Shown here one piece after another: positions 17,013 to 24,473 of a DNA stretch of 64,000 nucleotides. How positions within the stretch are numbered: position 1 is the first letter of the stretch; each line of letters begins with the position of its first letter. The position numbers and the translations under genes were made by a program. This DNA comes from Streptomyces asoensis (lineage in GTDB: Bacteria; Actinomycetota; Actinomycetes; Streptomycetales; Streptomycetaceae): the NCBI RefSeq assembly GCF_016860545.1, contig NZ_BNEB01000005.1:1240001-1304000 (forward strand), written 5' to 3'. The notes beneath the pieces are model-generated. The model ran no database searches. It was given only the letters and a program-made list of their open reading frames with translations, and was not told the DNA's origin.

Positions 17013-17429
17013 TTGTCCACCGTCATCGAGCAGCCCGTAGAGGCACGTCTGGTCGCCGCGGCACCCCGGATGCAGACCATCCCCGCCACCCTGCACTACG
17101 ACCGCCAGGATCCCTTCGCCGTCCGCATGACCTTCCCGGCCCCCGCCACCCTGGAGGGCGTCGAGGTCTGCTGGACCTTCGCCCGCGACCTGCTCACCGC
17201 CGGCCTGCACGGCGCCGAGGGTCACGGCGACGTCCGGGTGCGGCCCTACGGTTTCGGCCGCACCGTGCTGGAGTTCCACGCGCCCGAGGGCACCGCCGTC
17301 GTGCACGTCCACTCCGAGGAGATCGAGGGGTTCCTGCTGGCCACGCACGAGCTGGTGCCGGCCGGCACGGAGCACCGGCAGCTGGACCTGGACCACGATC
17401 TCGCGGAGCTGATGCGCGACGCCTGTTAA
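17013..17429 (+). CDS. ssgD: SsgA-like protein (SALP), sporulation/cell-division regulator
   Basis: SALP of 138 residues; these actinomycete proteins direct septum placement and wall remodelling during sporulation. Family marks are the IPATLHYDRQDPFAVRMTF start, VCWTFARDLLTAGL, the DVRVRPYG motif, VLEFHAPEGTAVVHV and HRQLDLDHDLAELM. The TTG at 17013, preceded by a GGGAG/AAGG purine run, gives MSTVIEQPVEARL, the start I recall for SsgD; the frame continues 30 codons upstream without family similarity. Position next to the inducible ABC-F gene agrees with the S. coelicolor ssgD neighbourhood as remembered. Assignment to SsgD rather than another SALP is the less certain part. Confidence 0.85.
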   Translation: MSTVIEQPVEARLVAAAPRMQTIPATLHYDRQDPFAVRMTFPAPATLEGVEVCWTFARDLLTAGLHGAEGHGDVRVRPYGFGRTVLEFHAPEGTAVVHVHSEEIEGFLLATHELVPAGTEHRQLDLDHDLAELMRDAC

Positions 17430-17433
17430 TCCG

Positions 17434-17462
17434 TTGACAGTCCCCTCGGGTCTTCCTACGGT
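17434..17462 (+). promoter_or_regulatory. Vegetative-type promoter of the ABC-F leader
   Basis: TTGACA (17434-17439), 17-base spacer, TACGGT (17457-17462) directly after the ssgD stop. Transcription would start near 17469, leaving a leader of about 230 bases before the ABC-F start. Confidence 0.7.
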
Positions 17463-17468
17463 GTAGAA

Positions 17469-17696
17469 CGGTTCTGTTGCCGCCGATAGGAGAAGGACGT
17501 TGCTCGTCTGAGGTCTTGAGACACCGCGCCACACCGTCGTCGTGTGTGCGCCGCGTGCGACCTCGGCCTTCGAGCCGTCCTTGCGGAGCAGGACTTCTTC
17601 CCTGTGCTCGCGCTTCCCCGCTGCCGCGGTGGTCGCCGCTTCCCGGTGTCTCGACACGTGTCGCCCCTGACCGCACACGCATCCACGAGGCCCGTT
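17469..17696 (+). promoter_or_regulatory. Long structured 5' leader, candidate ribosome-mediated attenuator
   Basis: About 230 bases of untranslated RNA precede the ABC-F gene. It opens with a very strong ribosome-binding site and a three-residue reading frame (17500-17511). Right after that frame, GAGACACCG (17518-17526) can pair exactly with CGGTGTCTC (17644-17652), enclosing the rest of the leader. A local hairpin (17526-17551) and a 12-bp palindrome CGACACGTGTCG (17652-17663) can compete with this pairing, the second one just before the CDS ribosome-binding site. This is the layout of leaders in which a stalled ribosome on a tiny peptide changes the fold and turns on a resistance gene. 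Confidence 0.6.
17500..17511 (+). CDS. Leader peptide frame M-L-V
   Basis: TTG CTC GTC TGA begins 2 bases after the purine-rich AGGAGAAGGA (17488-17497), the best ribosome-binding site in the area. Such strong initiation on a three-codon frame inside an ABC-F leader suggests a sensor for ribosome-targeting drugs rather than a protein-coding gene. Translation is unproven. Confidence 0.45.
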   Translation: MLV

Positions 17697-19319
17697 TTGA
17701 CTCATTCCATCACCTGCACCTCCCTCGCCTTCTCCTGGCCGGACGGCACCCCCGTCCTCGAGGGGCTCGACGTCGCCTTCGGTCCCGGCCGGACCGGACT
17801 CGTCGGCGTCAACGGCTCCGGCAAGTCGACCCTGCTGAAGCTGATCGCCGGGGAGCTCTCCCCCGCCGACGGCACCGTGCGCACGGCCGGCGAGGTCGGG
17901 CACCTCCCGCAGAGCGTCACCCTCGACACCGCGCTGCGCGTCGACGCGGCGCTCGGCATCGCCGACCGGCGGCGCGCGCTGCACGCCATCGAGGCCGGCG
18001 ACACCCACGAACGGCACTTCGAGACCATCGGCGACGACTGGGACGTCGAGGAACGCGCCCTGGCCACCCTCGGCGAGCTCGGCCTCGGCCACGTCGGTCT
18101 CGACCGCACCATCGGTGAGCTGTCGGGCGGCGAGTCGGTACTGCTGCGGCTGGCCGCGCTGCTGCTGCGCAGGCCGGACATCCTGCTGCTGGACGAACCG
18201 ACCAACAACCTCGACCTGTACGCCCGCCGGCGGCTCTACGCGGCCGTCGCCTCCTGGCCGGGCGTGCTGGTCGTGGTCAGCCACGACCGCGAGCTGCTCG
18301 ACCTCGTCGACCAGATCGCCGACCTGCGGGCGGGAGAGGTCACCTGGTACGGCGGCAACTTCTCGGCGTACGAGGAGGCCCTGGCCACCGAGCAGGACGC
18401 CGCCGAGCGCATGGTGCGCGTCGCGGAGGCCGACCTGCGCAAGCAGAAGCGGGAACTGGTCGACGCGCAGGTCAAACTGGCCCGCCGCAAGCGGTACGGC
18501 CAGAAGATGTTCGACCAGAAACGCGAGCCGAAGATCGTCATGGGGGCGCGCAAACGCTCGGCCCAGGAGTCCGCGGGCAAGCACCGGATCATGCACGAGG
18601 AGAAGCTCGCCGAGGCCAGGGAGCGGCTCGACGACGCGGTGGAGGCCGTGCGGGACGACGACGAGATCCGCGTCGACCTGCCGTTCACGGCCGTGCCGCC
18701 GGGGCGCGAGGTCCTCACCCTCATGGACCTGCGCCTGGCGTACGGCGCGCGCGTGGACGGCGGTCTCGACCTGCGCGGCCCCGAGCGCGTCGCGCTGATC
18801 GGGCGCAACGGCGCGGGCAAGACGACCCTGCTGCGCACCATCGCGGGGGAACTGGCGCCGGAGGCGGGCGAGGCGCACGCGCACGTGCCGTTGCGGTTCC
18901 TGCCGCAGCGGCTCGACATCCTCGACGGCGAGCTCACGGTCGCCGAGAACGTGGCCCGGTTCGCGCCGGGCGCCACCAACAACCGGGTCCGGGCCCGGCT
19001 GGCCCGCTTCCTGTTCCGGGGCGCCCGCGCGGACCAGAAGGCGGCGACGCTGTCCGGCGGCGAGCGCTTCCGGGCGAGCCTGGCGGCGCTGATGCTGGCC
19101 GAGCCGGCGCCCCAGCTGCTCATGCTGGACGAGCCGACGAACAACCTCGACATGGCGAGCGTGCGCCAGCTGACCACCGCTCTGGAGTCGTACGAGGGCG
19201 CCCTCGTCGTGGCCAGCCACGACCTGCCGTTCCTGGAGTCCATCGGCATCACCCGCTGGCTGCTGCTGGACGGGGAACTGCGCGAGACGACGGCCGAGGA
19301 GGTGGCGAGCCCGACGTAG
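17697..19319 (+). CDS. ABC-F family ATPase, probable antibiotic-inducible ribosome protection factor
   Basis: A 540-residue protein with two ATP-binding cassettes and no membrane segment. Domain 1: GVNGSGKSTLLKL, signature LSGGESVLLRLA, LLLDEPTNNLDL. The linker (about 230-330) is long, helical and strongly basic (KRYGQKMFDQKREPK), the part that reaches into the ribosome in protection factors. Domain 2: GRNGAGKTTLL, LSGGERFRASL, MLDEPTNNLD, ending in a typical GELRET tail. The TTG at 17697 follows an ACGAGG site. The attenuator-like leader and own promoter argue for induction by translation inhibitors and against a housekeeping role. Its drug spectrum is not deducible here. Confidence 0.9.
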   Translation: MTHSITCTSLAFSWPDGTPVLEGLDVAFGPGRTGLVGVNGSGKSTLLKLIAGELSPADGTVRTAGEVGHLPQSVTLDTALRVDAALGIADRRRALHAIEAGDTHERHFETIGDDWDVEERALATLGELGLGHVGLDRTIGELSGGESVLLRLAALLLRRPDILLLDEPTNNLDLYARRRLYAAVASWPGVLVVVSHDRELLDLVDQIADLRAGEVTWYGGNFSAYEEALATEQDAAERMVRVAEADLRKQKRELVDAQVKLARRKRYGQKMFDQKREPKIVMGARKRSAQESAGKHRIMHEEKLAEARERLDDAVEAVRDDDEIRVDLPFTAVPPGREVLTLMDLRLAYGARVDGGLDLRGPERVALIGRNGAGKTTLLRTIAGELAPEAGEAHAHVPLRFLPQRLDILDGELTVAENVARFAPGATNNRVRARLARFLFRGARADQKAATLSGGERFRASLAALMLAEPAPQLLMLDEPTNNLDMASVRQLTTALESYEGALVVASHDLPFLESIGITRWLLLDGELRETTAEEVASPT

Positions 19320-19323
19320 GCCG

Positions 19324-19350
19324 GGGCGCACCCGGGGCCCGGGTGCGCCC
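19324..19350 (+). terminator. Hairpin terminator of the ABC-F gene
   Basis: Thirteen-base GC-only arms that are exact complements (19324-19336 and 19338-19350) begin 4 bases after the ABC-F stop codon. Confidence 0.75.
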
Positions 19351-19439
19351 GGGGCGGGTGGTATCAGGAGGGGCACATTGTTACTGAGGGGTTTTGTCCT
19401 GGTGGTCCCGGCCTGCATGATGGCTGACCGGCGCCGTGT

Positions 19440-19479
19440 CCGAGGCGCCGGTCCGTGCGTCCGAGGCGCCGGTCCGTGC
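19440..19479. repeat. 21-bp tandem duplication before ddaH
   Basis: A 21-base unit at 19440-19460 is followed at once by a second copy (first 19 bases identical). It lies upstream of the preferred ddaH start; if the GTG at 19436 were used instead, it would encode a doubled EAPVRA segment. Confidence 0.85.
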
Positions 19480-19501
19480 CACCCGATTCGGAGACCTGGA
19501 C

Positions 19502-20278
19502 GTGCCCAGCAAGAAGGCCCTCATCCGCCGCCCCAGCCCGCGCCTCGCCGAAGGCCTGGTCACGCACGTCGAGCGGGAGAAGGTCGACGTGGAGCTCGCC
19601 CTGGAGCAGTGGGAGGCGTACGCCGAGGCGCTGCGCACGCACGGCTGGGAGACCGTGGAGGTCGACCCGGCCGACGACTGCCCGGACTCCGTGTTCGTCG
19701 AGGACACGGTGGTGATGTACCGCAACGTCGCCCTGATCGCGCGCTCCGGCGCCGAGTCCCGGCGGGACGAGACGCTCGGGGTCGAGGAGGCCGTGGCGCG
19801 CCTGGGCTGCTCCGTGAACTGGATCTGGGAGCCGGGCACGCTGGACGGCGGGGACGTGCTGAAGATCGGCGACACGATCTACGTCGGCCGGGGCGGGCGG
19901 ACCAACGCGGCCGGCGTCCAGCAGGTGCGCGCCGCGTTCGAACCGCTGGGGGCGCGGGTCGTGGCCGTCCCGGTGAGCAAGGTCCTGCACCTGAAGTCGG
20001 CGGTCACCGCGCTGCCCGACGGCACGGTGATCGGCCACATCCCCAAGGTGGACCGGCCCTCGCTGTTCCCGCGCTTCCTGTCGGTGCCCGAGGAGGCCGG
20101 CTCGCACGTGGTGCTGCTCGGCGGCCCGCACGTGCTCATGTCGGCGGCCGCGCCGAAGTCCGCCGAGCTGCTCGCCGACCTCGGGCTCGAGCCCGTCGTC
20201 GTCGACATCGGGGAGTTCGAGAAACTCGAGGGCTGTGTGACATGCCTCTCGGTCCGGCTGCGCGAGCTGTACGCCTGA
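19502..20278 (+). CDS. ddaH: N(G),N(G)-dimethylarginine dimethylaminohydrolase (DDAH)
   Basis: Guanidino-modifying enzyme of 258 residues that hydrolyses methylated arginine to citrulline and methylamine. Diagnostic segments are DCPDSVFVEDTVV (substrate-binding Asp-Glu), NWIWEPGTLDGGDVLKIG, GRGGRTNAAGVQQ, the catalytic His in LHLKSAVTALPDG and the nucleophile Cys in EGCVTCLSVRLREL. The GTG at 19502 has GGAG eight bases upstream and gives the usual MPSKKALIRRPSPR start and length; an in-frame GTG at 19436 would add 22 residues over a tandem repeat. It stands alone between two hairpins. Confidence 0.93.
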   Translation: MPSKKALIRRPSPRLAEGLVTHVEREKVDVELALEQWEAYAEALRTHGWETVEVDPADDCPDSVFVEDTVVMYRNVALIARSGAESRRDETLGVEEAVARLGCSVNWIWEPGTLDGGDVLKIGDTIYVGRGGRTNAAGVQQVRAAFEPLGARVVAVPVSKVLHLKSAVTALPDGTVIGHIPKVDRPSLFPRFLSVPEEAGSHVVLLGGPHVLMSAAAPKSAELLADLGLEPVVVDIGEFEKLEGCVTCLSVRLRELYA

Positions 20279-20280
20279 CC

Positions 20281-20330
20281 GGGTGATCGCATCACCCTTG
20301 CGGCCCTGGGACCTGCGGTTCCCGGGGCCG
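20281..20330 (+). terminator. Tandem hairpins after ddaH
   Basis: GGGTGAT-CGC-ATCACCC directly after the stop, then a second stem (20301-20330, ten pairs including one G-T, ten-base loop). Together they make a plausible terminator. Confidence 0.65.
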
Positions 20331-20403
20331 TTCGGCATGCCCCGGAATGTCTGGCGCAACACGGCTGATCAGCGATCTTTACACAGCGCTTAACCGACGG
20401 CTT

Positions 20404-20438
20404 CGTAACCTACGGATACGTAGCCTACGATCCCGTAA
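20404..20438. promoter_or_regulatory. 15-bp-period CGTAR-c-CTACG repeat array before the desaturase
   Basis: CGTAAcCTACGgata (20404-20418) is followed by CGTAGcCTACGatcc (20419-20433) and a third CGTAA half-site (20434-20438). Each unit is itself an inverted repeat and adjacent halves also form CTACG-gata-CGTAG. This is what a dimeric TetR-type repressor binding cooperatively would recognise. The array ends 57 bases before the desaturase start. Confidence 0.65.
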
Positions 20439-20494
20439 GTTCCGGCTCCGCTCGCCGGACTGTGCCACTCCGCTTCACGTCCCCTGGAGTTCTC

Positions 20495-21469
20495 GTGACG
20501 ATCACTTCCCCTCACCTCGGCAGCCCCGCCGTCTGGACCGACGCCAAGCTGCTGTACGCCCTGGAGGAAGTCGTCGAGACCGAACTGAACCGGCACCTGA
20601 AGGTGACCAAGGACTGGATGCCCCACGAGTACGTCCCGTGGAGCGACGGCCGCAACTTCCCCGGCTTCTTCGAGGACGGCGAGGCCTGGGACAAGGAGCA
20701 GTCCAAGGTCACCGAGATCGGCCGGATCGCGCTGGTCGTGAACCTGCTCACCGAGGACAACCTGCCCAGCTACCACCACGAGATCGCCTCGCTCTTCGGC
20801 CGGGACGGCGCCTGGGGCACCTGGGTGCACCGCTGGACGGCCGAGGAGGGCCGGCACGGCATCGTGATGCGCGACTACCTGCTCGCCTCGCGCGCGGTGG
20901 ACCCGGACAAGCTGGAGCAGTTCCGCATGGCCCACATGAGCGAGGGCTTCGAGTCCGACAACCGGCACTCGATGCTGCACTCGGTCGCCTACGTGGCCTT
21001 CCAGGAGCTGGCGACCCGCGTCTCGCACCGCAACACCGGCCACCAGTCCGGGGACCCGGTCTGCGACCGCATGCTGGCGCGCATCGCGACCGACGAGAAC
21101 CTGCACATGGTCTTCTACCGCAACCTCCTCAAGGCCGCGTTCCAGCTGGCGCCCGACCTGACGATGCAGGCCGTGCGCGACGTCCTCGTCAACTTCCGCA
21201 TGCCCGGTCACGGCATGCCCGGCTTCGAGCGCTTCGCCGCGCAGATGGCCATCGGCGAGGTGTACAACCTGCGGATCCACCACGACGACGTGATCCAGCC
21301 CGTGCTGCGCTTCCTGAAGGTCATGGAGATCGACGGCCTCGGCCCCGAGGGCCAGAAGGCGCAGGAGGAGATCGGTCTGTACATGGGCGGCCTCGACTCC
21401 GAGGCGTCCAAGTTCGACGAGAAGCTGGCGATCCGCAAGGCGCGGATGGCCGCCCGCGCGGCGGGCTGA
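20495..21469 (+). CDS. Acyl-[ACP] desaturase (ferritin-like di-iron)
   Basis: Soluble fatty-acyl desaturase of 324 residues, like plant stearoyl-ACP desaturase and mycobacterial DesA proteins; it inserts a double bond using oxygen and reduced ferredoxin. The two iron-binding E-x-x-H motifs are seen as EEGRHGIVM near residue 117 and DENLHMVFYRN near 205, with the other Glu ligands in LTEDNLPSYHHE and AFQELATR. The GTG at 20495 has GGAG six bases upstream. The upstream repeat array suggests control by a lipid-responsive repressor not in this window, and the role is probably membrane fluidity. Confidence 0.92.
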   Translation: MTITSPHLGSPAVWTDAKLLYALEEVVETELNRHLKVTKDWMPHEYVPWSDGRNFPGFFEDGEAWDKEQSKVTEIGRIALVVNLLTEDNLPSYHHEIASLFGRDGAWGTWVHRWTAEEGRHGIVMRDYLLASRAVDPDKLEQFRMAHMSEGFESDNRHSMLHSVAYVAFQELATRVSHRNTGHQSGDPVCDRMLARIATDENLHMVFYRNLLKAAFQLAPDLTMQAVRDVLVNFRMPGHGMPGFERFAAQMAIGEVYNLRIHHDDVIQPVLRFLKVMEIDGLGPEGQKAQEEIGLYMGGLDSEASKFDEKLAIRKARMAARAAG

Positions 21470-21550
21470 CCCGCGCCCCTCGCCTTAACGACGGCTCGCG
21501 CCGGGACCCGCTCCCCGGTGCGGGCCGTTCGCGTCCCACGGCACCAGGGG

Positions 21551-21626
21551 GCGGGGCGGCCGGATTCGAACCGGCGTGTTCCGGTTCTGGAGACCGGTGC
21601 GACTGCCTCTGCGCTACGACCCCGCC
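21551..21626 (-). tRNA. Atypical tRNA-like gene, anticodon CCA (Trp-like)
   Basis: On the minus strand a cloverleaf can be drawn: T arm GCCGG-TTCGAAT-CCGGC, anticodon stem CCGGT/ACCGG with loop CTCCAGA, so anticodon CCA. The anticodon arm is almost that of bacterial tRNA-Trp but has G instead of A at position 37. The acceptor stem pairs only with a bulged T (CGGGG-T-CG against CGCCCCG), the D stem has one bulge, and there is no encoded CCA. It may be a degenerate tRNA or a specialised one. The remaining bases of the gap 21470-21864 show no coding or other clear signal. Confidence 0.6.
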
Positions 21627-21864
21627 TTGCGCCGAAGCGTAGTGGCCCGGCCGACGCCGCCGCAGCGAATCCGCCGGCACGGCCCCTGAGGGCGCCGCCC
21701 CGGCAGCCCGGCCGCACGACGCGGCGCCAGCGGCGCGGACCCCGGTGACACGGGCCCGACGGCACAGATCGCGGGGGCACGGGGCGCGGGCGCTGCCCCG
21801 GGGACGCGGACCCGGGCGGGGCACTGACCCGGTGAGTCGGCAGGCAGAACCCGGTGAGTCGGGC

Positions 21865-23070
21865 TCAGTGGTTGCCGGTGGGGGCCGGTGGCGGCGTGCG
21901 GTGCACGCTGTGGACGGCCGCGACGTCGGCCGGGACGGCGGGGGGCGGGACATGGGCGCCGAGGGCCGCCAGACGCCGCTTCACACTCGCCGCGACGCCC
22001 CGACCCAGCACGAAGCGCGTGGCCGTGACCGCGCGGGGCGCGTGGTCGAGGAGGCGGTGCGCCTCGGCGCTGCGCAGCCCGGTGTCCCGCAGCACGAGGT
22101 GGGCCAGCCGGTGTTCGCCGTCGGCCAGCGCGCGCCCGACCTCCTCGGCGGCTGCCCCGTCGATCCGGTTGTCCGCCGCGCCGAGGACTCCCGCCGCCCG
22201 GACCCGGCCGAGGTCGAGCAGGGTGACACCCGCGGCGGTGGCGGCGCGGACCAGGCGGGCGGCGGCCGGGGGGCCGATCCCGTTGCTCGCCACCGACAGC
22301 CGGGTGAGCCGTCCGTACGGCGCCCGCTCCAGCGCGTCGGCCAGGCGCAGTGCGCCCGCGTCGCCCAACCCGGCGGCGGACACGTACAGTTCACCGACCG
22401 CCCCGGCGGCGACCACCGCGGCGAGCGCCTCGGCACCCGCCTCCCCCAGTGGATTGCCCCCGGCGAACAGGCGCGTGATCCGGCGTCCGTCGGCCGCGGC
22501 GGCGAGCAGCGCGTCGGCGAGTACGGCGACGCCGGCCGCGTCCAGCCCGGTCTGCACGAGGTCGAGCGTGCGCAACGTCCGGGCGGAGTCCAGGAGTCCG
22601 GCCGCCGCGCCGCCTCCGTCGCGGCCCAGCGGATTGCGCTTGAGCCACACCCCCGTGACCACCTGGGGCGAGGCACGGAGCTGGTCGGCGATGCGGCAGA
22701 CGCCGCCCGCGGTGATGCCGTTGCAGCCGAGGTACAGCGTCTCGACCGGGGCGTGCGCACCGGCCACGGTGGCCGCGCCGTCGTCCCCGAGCGCGTCGGT
22801 GCCGAGCAGCAGATGCCGTACCGGTGAGGGGCCGTCGGCCAGGGCCTCGGCGACCAGGGCTGCGCCCCGGGGCCCCAGCCCCTGCTTGCACAGGTCGAGG
22901 CGGCCGTCGGGCAGCGCGGTGCCCGCCGTGAAGTCCAGCCGCTCCCCCGCGGGCCGGCCGGCGCGCAACCAGTCGAGCAGCGGCCCGAGTTCGGCGAGAG
23001 GGCGGGGCACGACCCGCGGGACACCGGCGAACCCGGCCGGTCCGGGCTCCGTCGCCTTCTCCCCGTTCAC
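21865..23070 (-). CDS. Leucine-rich-repeat protein, ribonuclease-inhibitor type
   Basis: A 401-residue protein built almost wholly from LRRs of the long (about 28-residue) ribonuclease-inhibitor kind: LYLGCNGITAGGVCRIADQL, LWLKRNPLGRDGGGAAAGLL-like, LDLVQTGLDAAGVAVLADAL, LFAGGNPLGEAGAEALAAVV, LYVSAAGLGDAGALRLADAL, LSVASNGIGPPAAARLV, then a divergent cap. There is no signal peptide or other enzyme domain, so it should be a cytosolic protein-protein interaction scaffold. The GTG start (23070) overlaps the stop of the upstream SDR gene as GTGA, so the two are translationally coupled and probably interact. RI-type LRR proteins are rare in bacteria. Function unknown. Confidence 0.75.
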   Translation of the reverse strand: MNGEKATEPGPAGFAGVPRVVPRPLAELGPLLDWLRAGRPAGERLDFTAGTALPDGRLDLCKQGLGPRGAALVAEALADGPSPVRHLLLGTDALGDDGAATVAGAHAPVETLYLGCNGITAGGVCRIADQLRASPQVVTGVWLKRNPLGRDGGGAAAGLLDSARTLRTLDLVQTGLDAAGVAVLADALLAAAADGRRITRLFAGGNPLGEAGAEALAAVVAAGAVGELYVSAAGLGDAGALRLADALERAPYGRLTRLSVASNGIGPPAAARLVRAATAAGVTLLDLGRVRAAGVLGAADNRIDGAAAEEVGRALADGEHRLAHLVLRDTGLRSAEAHRLLDHAPRAVTATRFVLGRGVAASVKRRLAALGAHVPPPAVPADVAAVHSVHRTPPPAPTGNH

Positions 23071-24431
23071 CACTGCGCCTCCCGGTAGTCCTTGAGGAAC
23101 ACGCCGGACACCGGGTGGCCGGCCTCGCCGCGCACGATCGGGTCGTAGACGCGGGCAGCGCCGTCCACGACGTCCAGCGGGGTGCGGAAGCCCGCGCCGG
23201 CCATCCGCGCCTTCTTGGGCGCCGGGTTCTCGTCGGTGATCCAGCCGGTGTCGACGGCGCACATGTGCACCCCCTGCTCGGCGAGGGCGGCGGCGCTGGT
23301 GCGGGTGAGCATGTTGAGGGCCGCCTTGGCCATGTTGGTGTGCGGATGCCCGGGCATCTTGTTGCGCACCGCGAACCGGCCTTCGACGGCCGTCACGTTG
23401 ACGACGTACCGCCGCGGGTGCGGAGAGGCCAGCAGCAGCGGCAGCAGCCGGTCGCACAGCAGCGCGGGGGCGAGGGCGTTGACGAGCTGGGTCTCCAGGA
23501 CCTCGGCCGGATCGAGCGCGCCGAGCCGGGCCGACCAGGAGTTCTCCGGGGAGGGATCGGGCAGCAGCCCGGCCTCGTCGGCCTCGCGCAGCGCGGCGGG
23601 CAGCGCCGCCGCGGAGCCGCCGGGCCCCGTCAGCGCACGCATCGGTGTGAACCCGGGTGCCCCGCGCGCCCCTTCGGGCAGCGCGTCGTGCTCGCCCGAG
23701 GCCAGCAGGGCGTACGCCTCGGGCGGACGGCGTACCGTCTGCGCCGCGTTGTTGACGAGGATGTCCAGCGGCGCGCCCTCCCGACGCAGTTCGTCGCACA
23801 GCCCCAGCACCTGGCGCGGGTCGCGCAGGTCGACGGCGACGACCGTGAGCCGGTCCAGCCAGGCGGCGCTGCCCGGCTGGGCGCGGAAGCGGCGGACGGT
23901 GTCGTGCGGGAAGCGGGAGGTGACGACGGTCTGCGCGCCGTCCCGCAGCATCATCAGCGCCAGCTGGAAGCCGATCTTGACGCGGCCGCCGGTGAGCAGG
24001 ACCCGGCGCCCGGCGAGGTCGGTGCTCAGCGAACGACGGGCCGTGTTGTCGGCGGCGCAGCCGGGGCAGAGCCGGTGGTAGAAGGGGTCGACGTCCCGAT
24101 AGGGCGTCTTGCACACGTAGCAGGTGCGCGGCCGGCGGAAGCGGCCGCCGCCGCCCGCGTCCGCGAGAGGCGCGTCCTCGCGCCGGTCCAGGGCGCCGGT
24201 CGCGGTCGCCGCCATCACCGCCGCGTCGGCGGCGGCCAGCTCCGTGCTCCGCTCCTTGCGCCGGCGCAGCCGTCCGTCGCGTGCGAAGGACGCGGCGACC
24301 TGCTCGGCCCGCATGCGTACGGGATCGTCCACGGGCAGGGCCCGCAGCTTGCCCACGACGTCGTGGAAGGCGGCCAGTTCCTGCTCGGTGACCGACGAGC
24401 CGGACGCCGCCCCCTCGGTGCCGTCGCTCAT
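23067..24431 (-). CDS. Short-chain dehydrogenase/reductase with N-terminal zinc-ribbon extension
   Basis: A 454-residue SDR, far longer than the usual 250. Residues 1-90 are helical; near 100-125 lies a C-x2-C ... C-x2-C pair (CYVCKTPY and RLCPGCAADN) that should bind zinc. The SDR domain follows: RVLLTGGRVKIGFQLALMMLRDG, where the cofactor Gly motif is TGGRVKIG, DILVNNAAQTVRR as the NNAG element, and a catalytic region where VNVTAVEGRF and the later HTNMAKAALNML provide Tyr-less N-x-x-K, so the canonical Y-x3-K reads H-T-N-M-A-K; this departure is worth noting. About 70 residues are inserted mid-domain. It is the first gene of a coupled pair with the LRR gene and begins 42 bases after a tRNA-like gene on the same strand. 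Confidence 0.75.
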   Translation of the reverse strand: MSDGTEGAASGSSVTEQELAAFHDVVGKLRALPVDDPVRMRAEQVAASFARDGRLRRRKERSTELAAADAAVMAATATGALDRREDAPLADAGGGGRFRRPRTCYVCKTPYRDVDPFYHRLCPGCAADNTARRSLSTDLAGRRVLLTGGRVKIGFQLALMMLRDGAQTVVTSRFPHDTVRRFRAQPGSAAWLDRLTVVAVDLRDPRQVLGLCDELRREGAPLDILVNNAAQTVRRPPEAYALLASGEHDALPEGARGAPGFTPMRALTGPGGSAAALPAALREADEAGLLPDPSPENSWSARLGALDPAEVLETQLVNALAPALLCDRLLPLLLASPHPRRYVVNVTAVEGRFAVRNKMPGHPHTNMAKAALNMLTRTSAAALAEQGVHMCAVDTGWITDENPAPKKARMAGAGFRTPLDVVDGAARVYDPIVRGEAGHPVSGVFLKDYREAQW

Positions 24432-24473
24432 CCGTCCCGCCCCGCCCGTCCCCGCCCCGTGATCGCCGTACCG

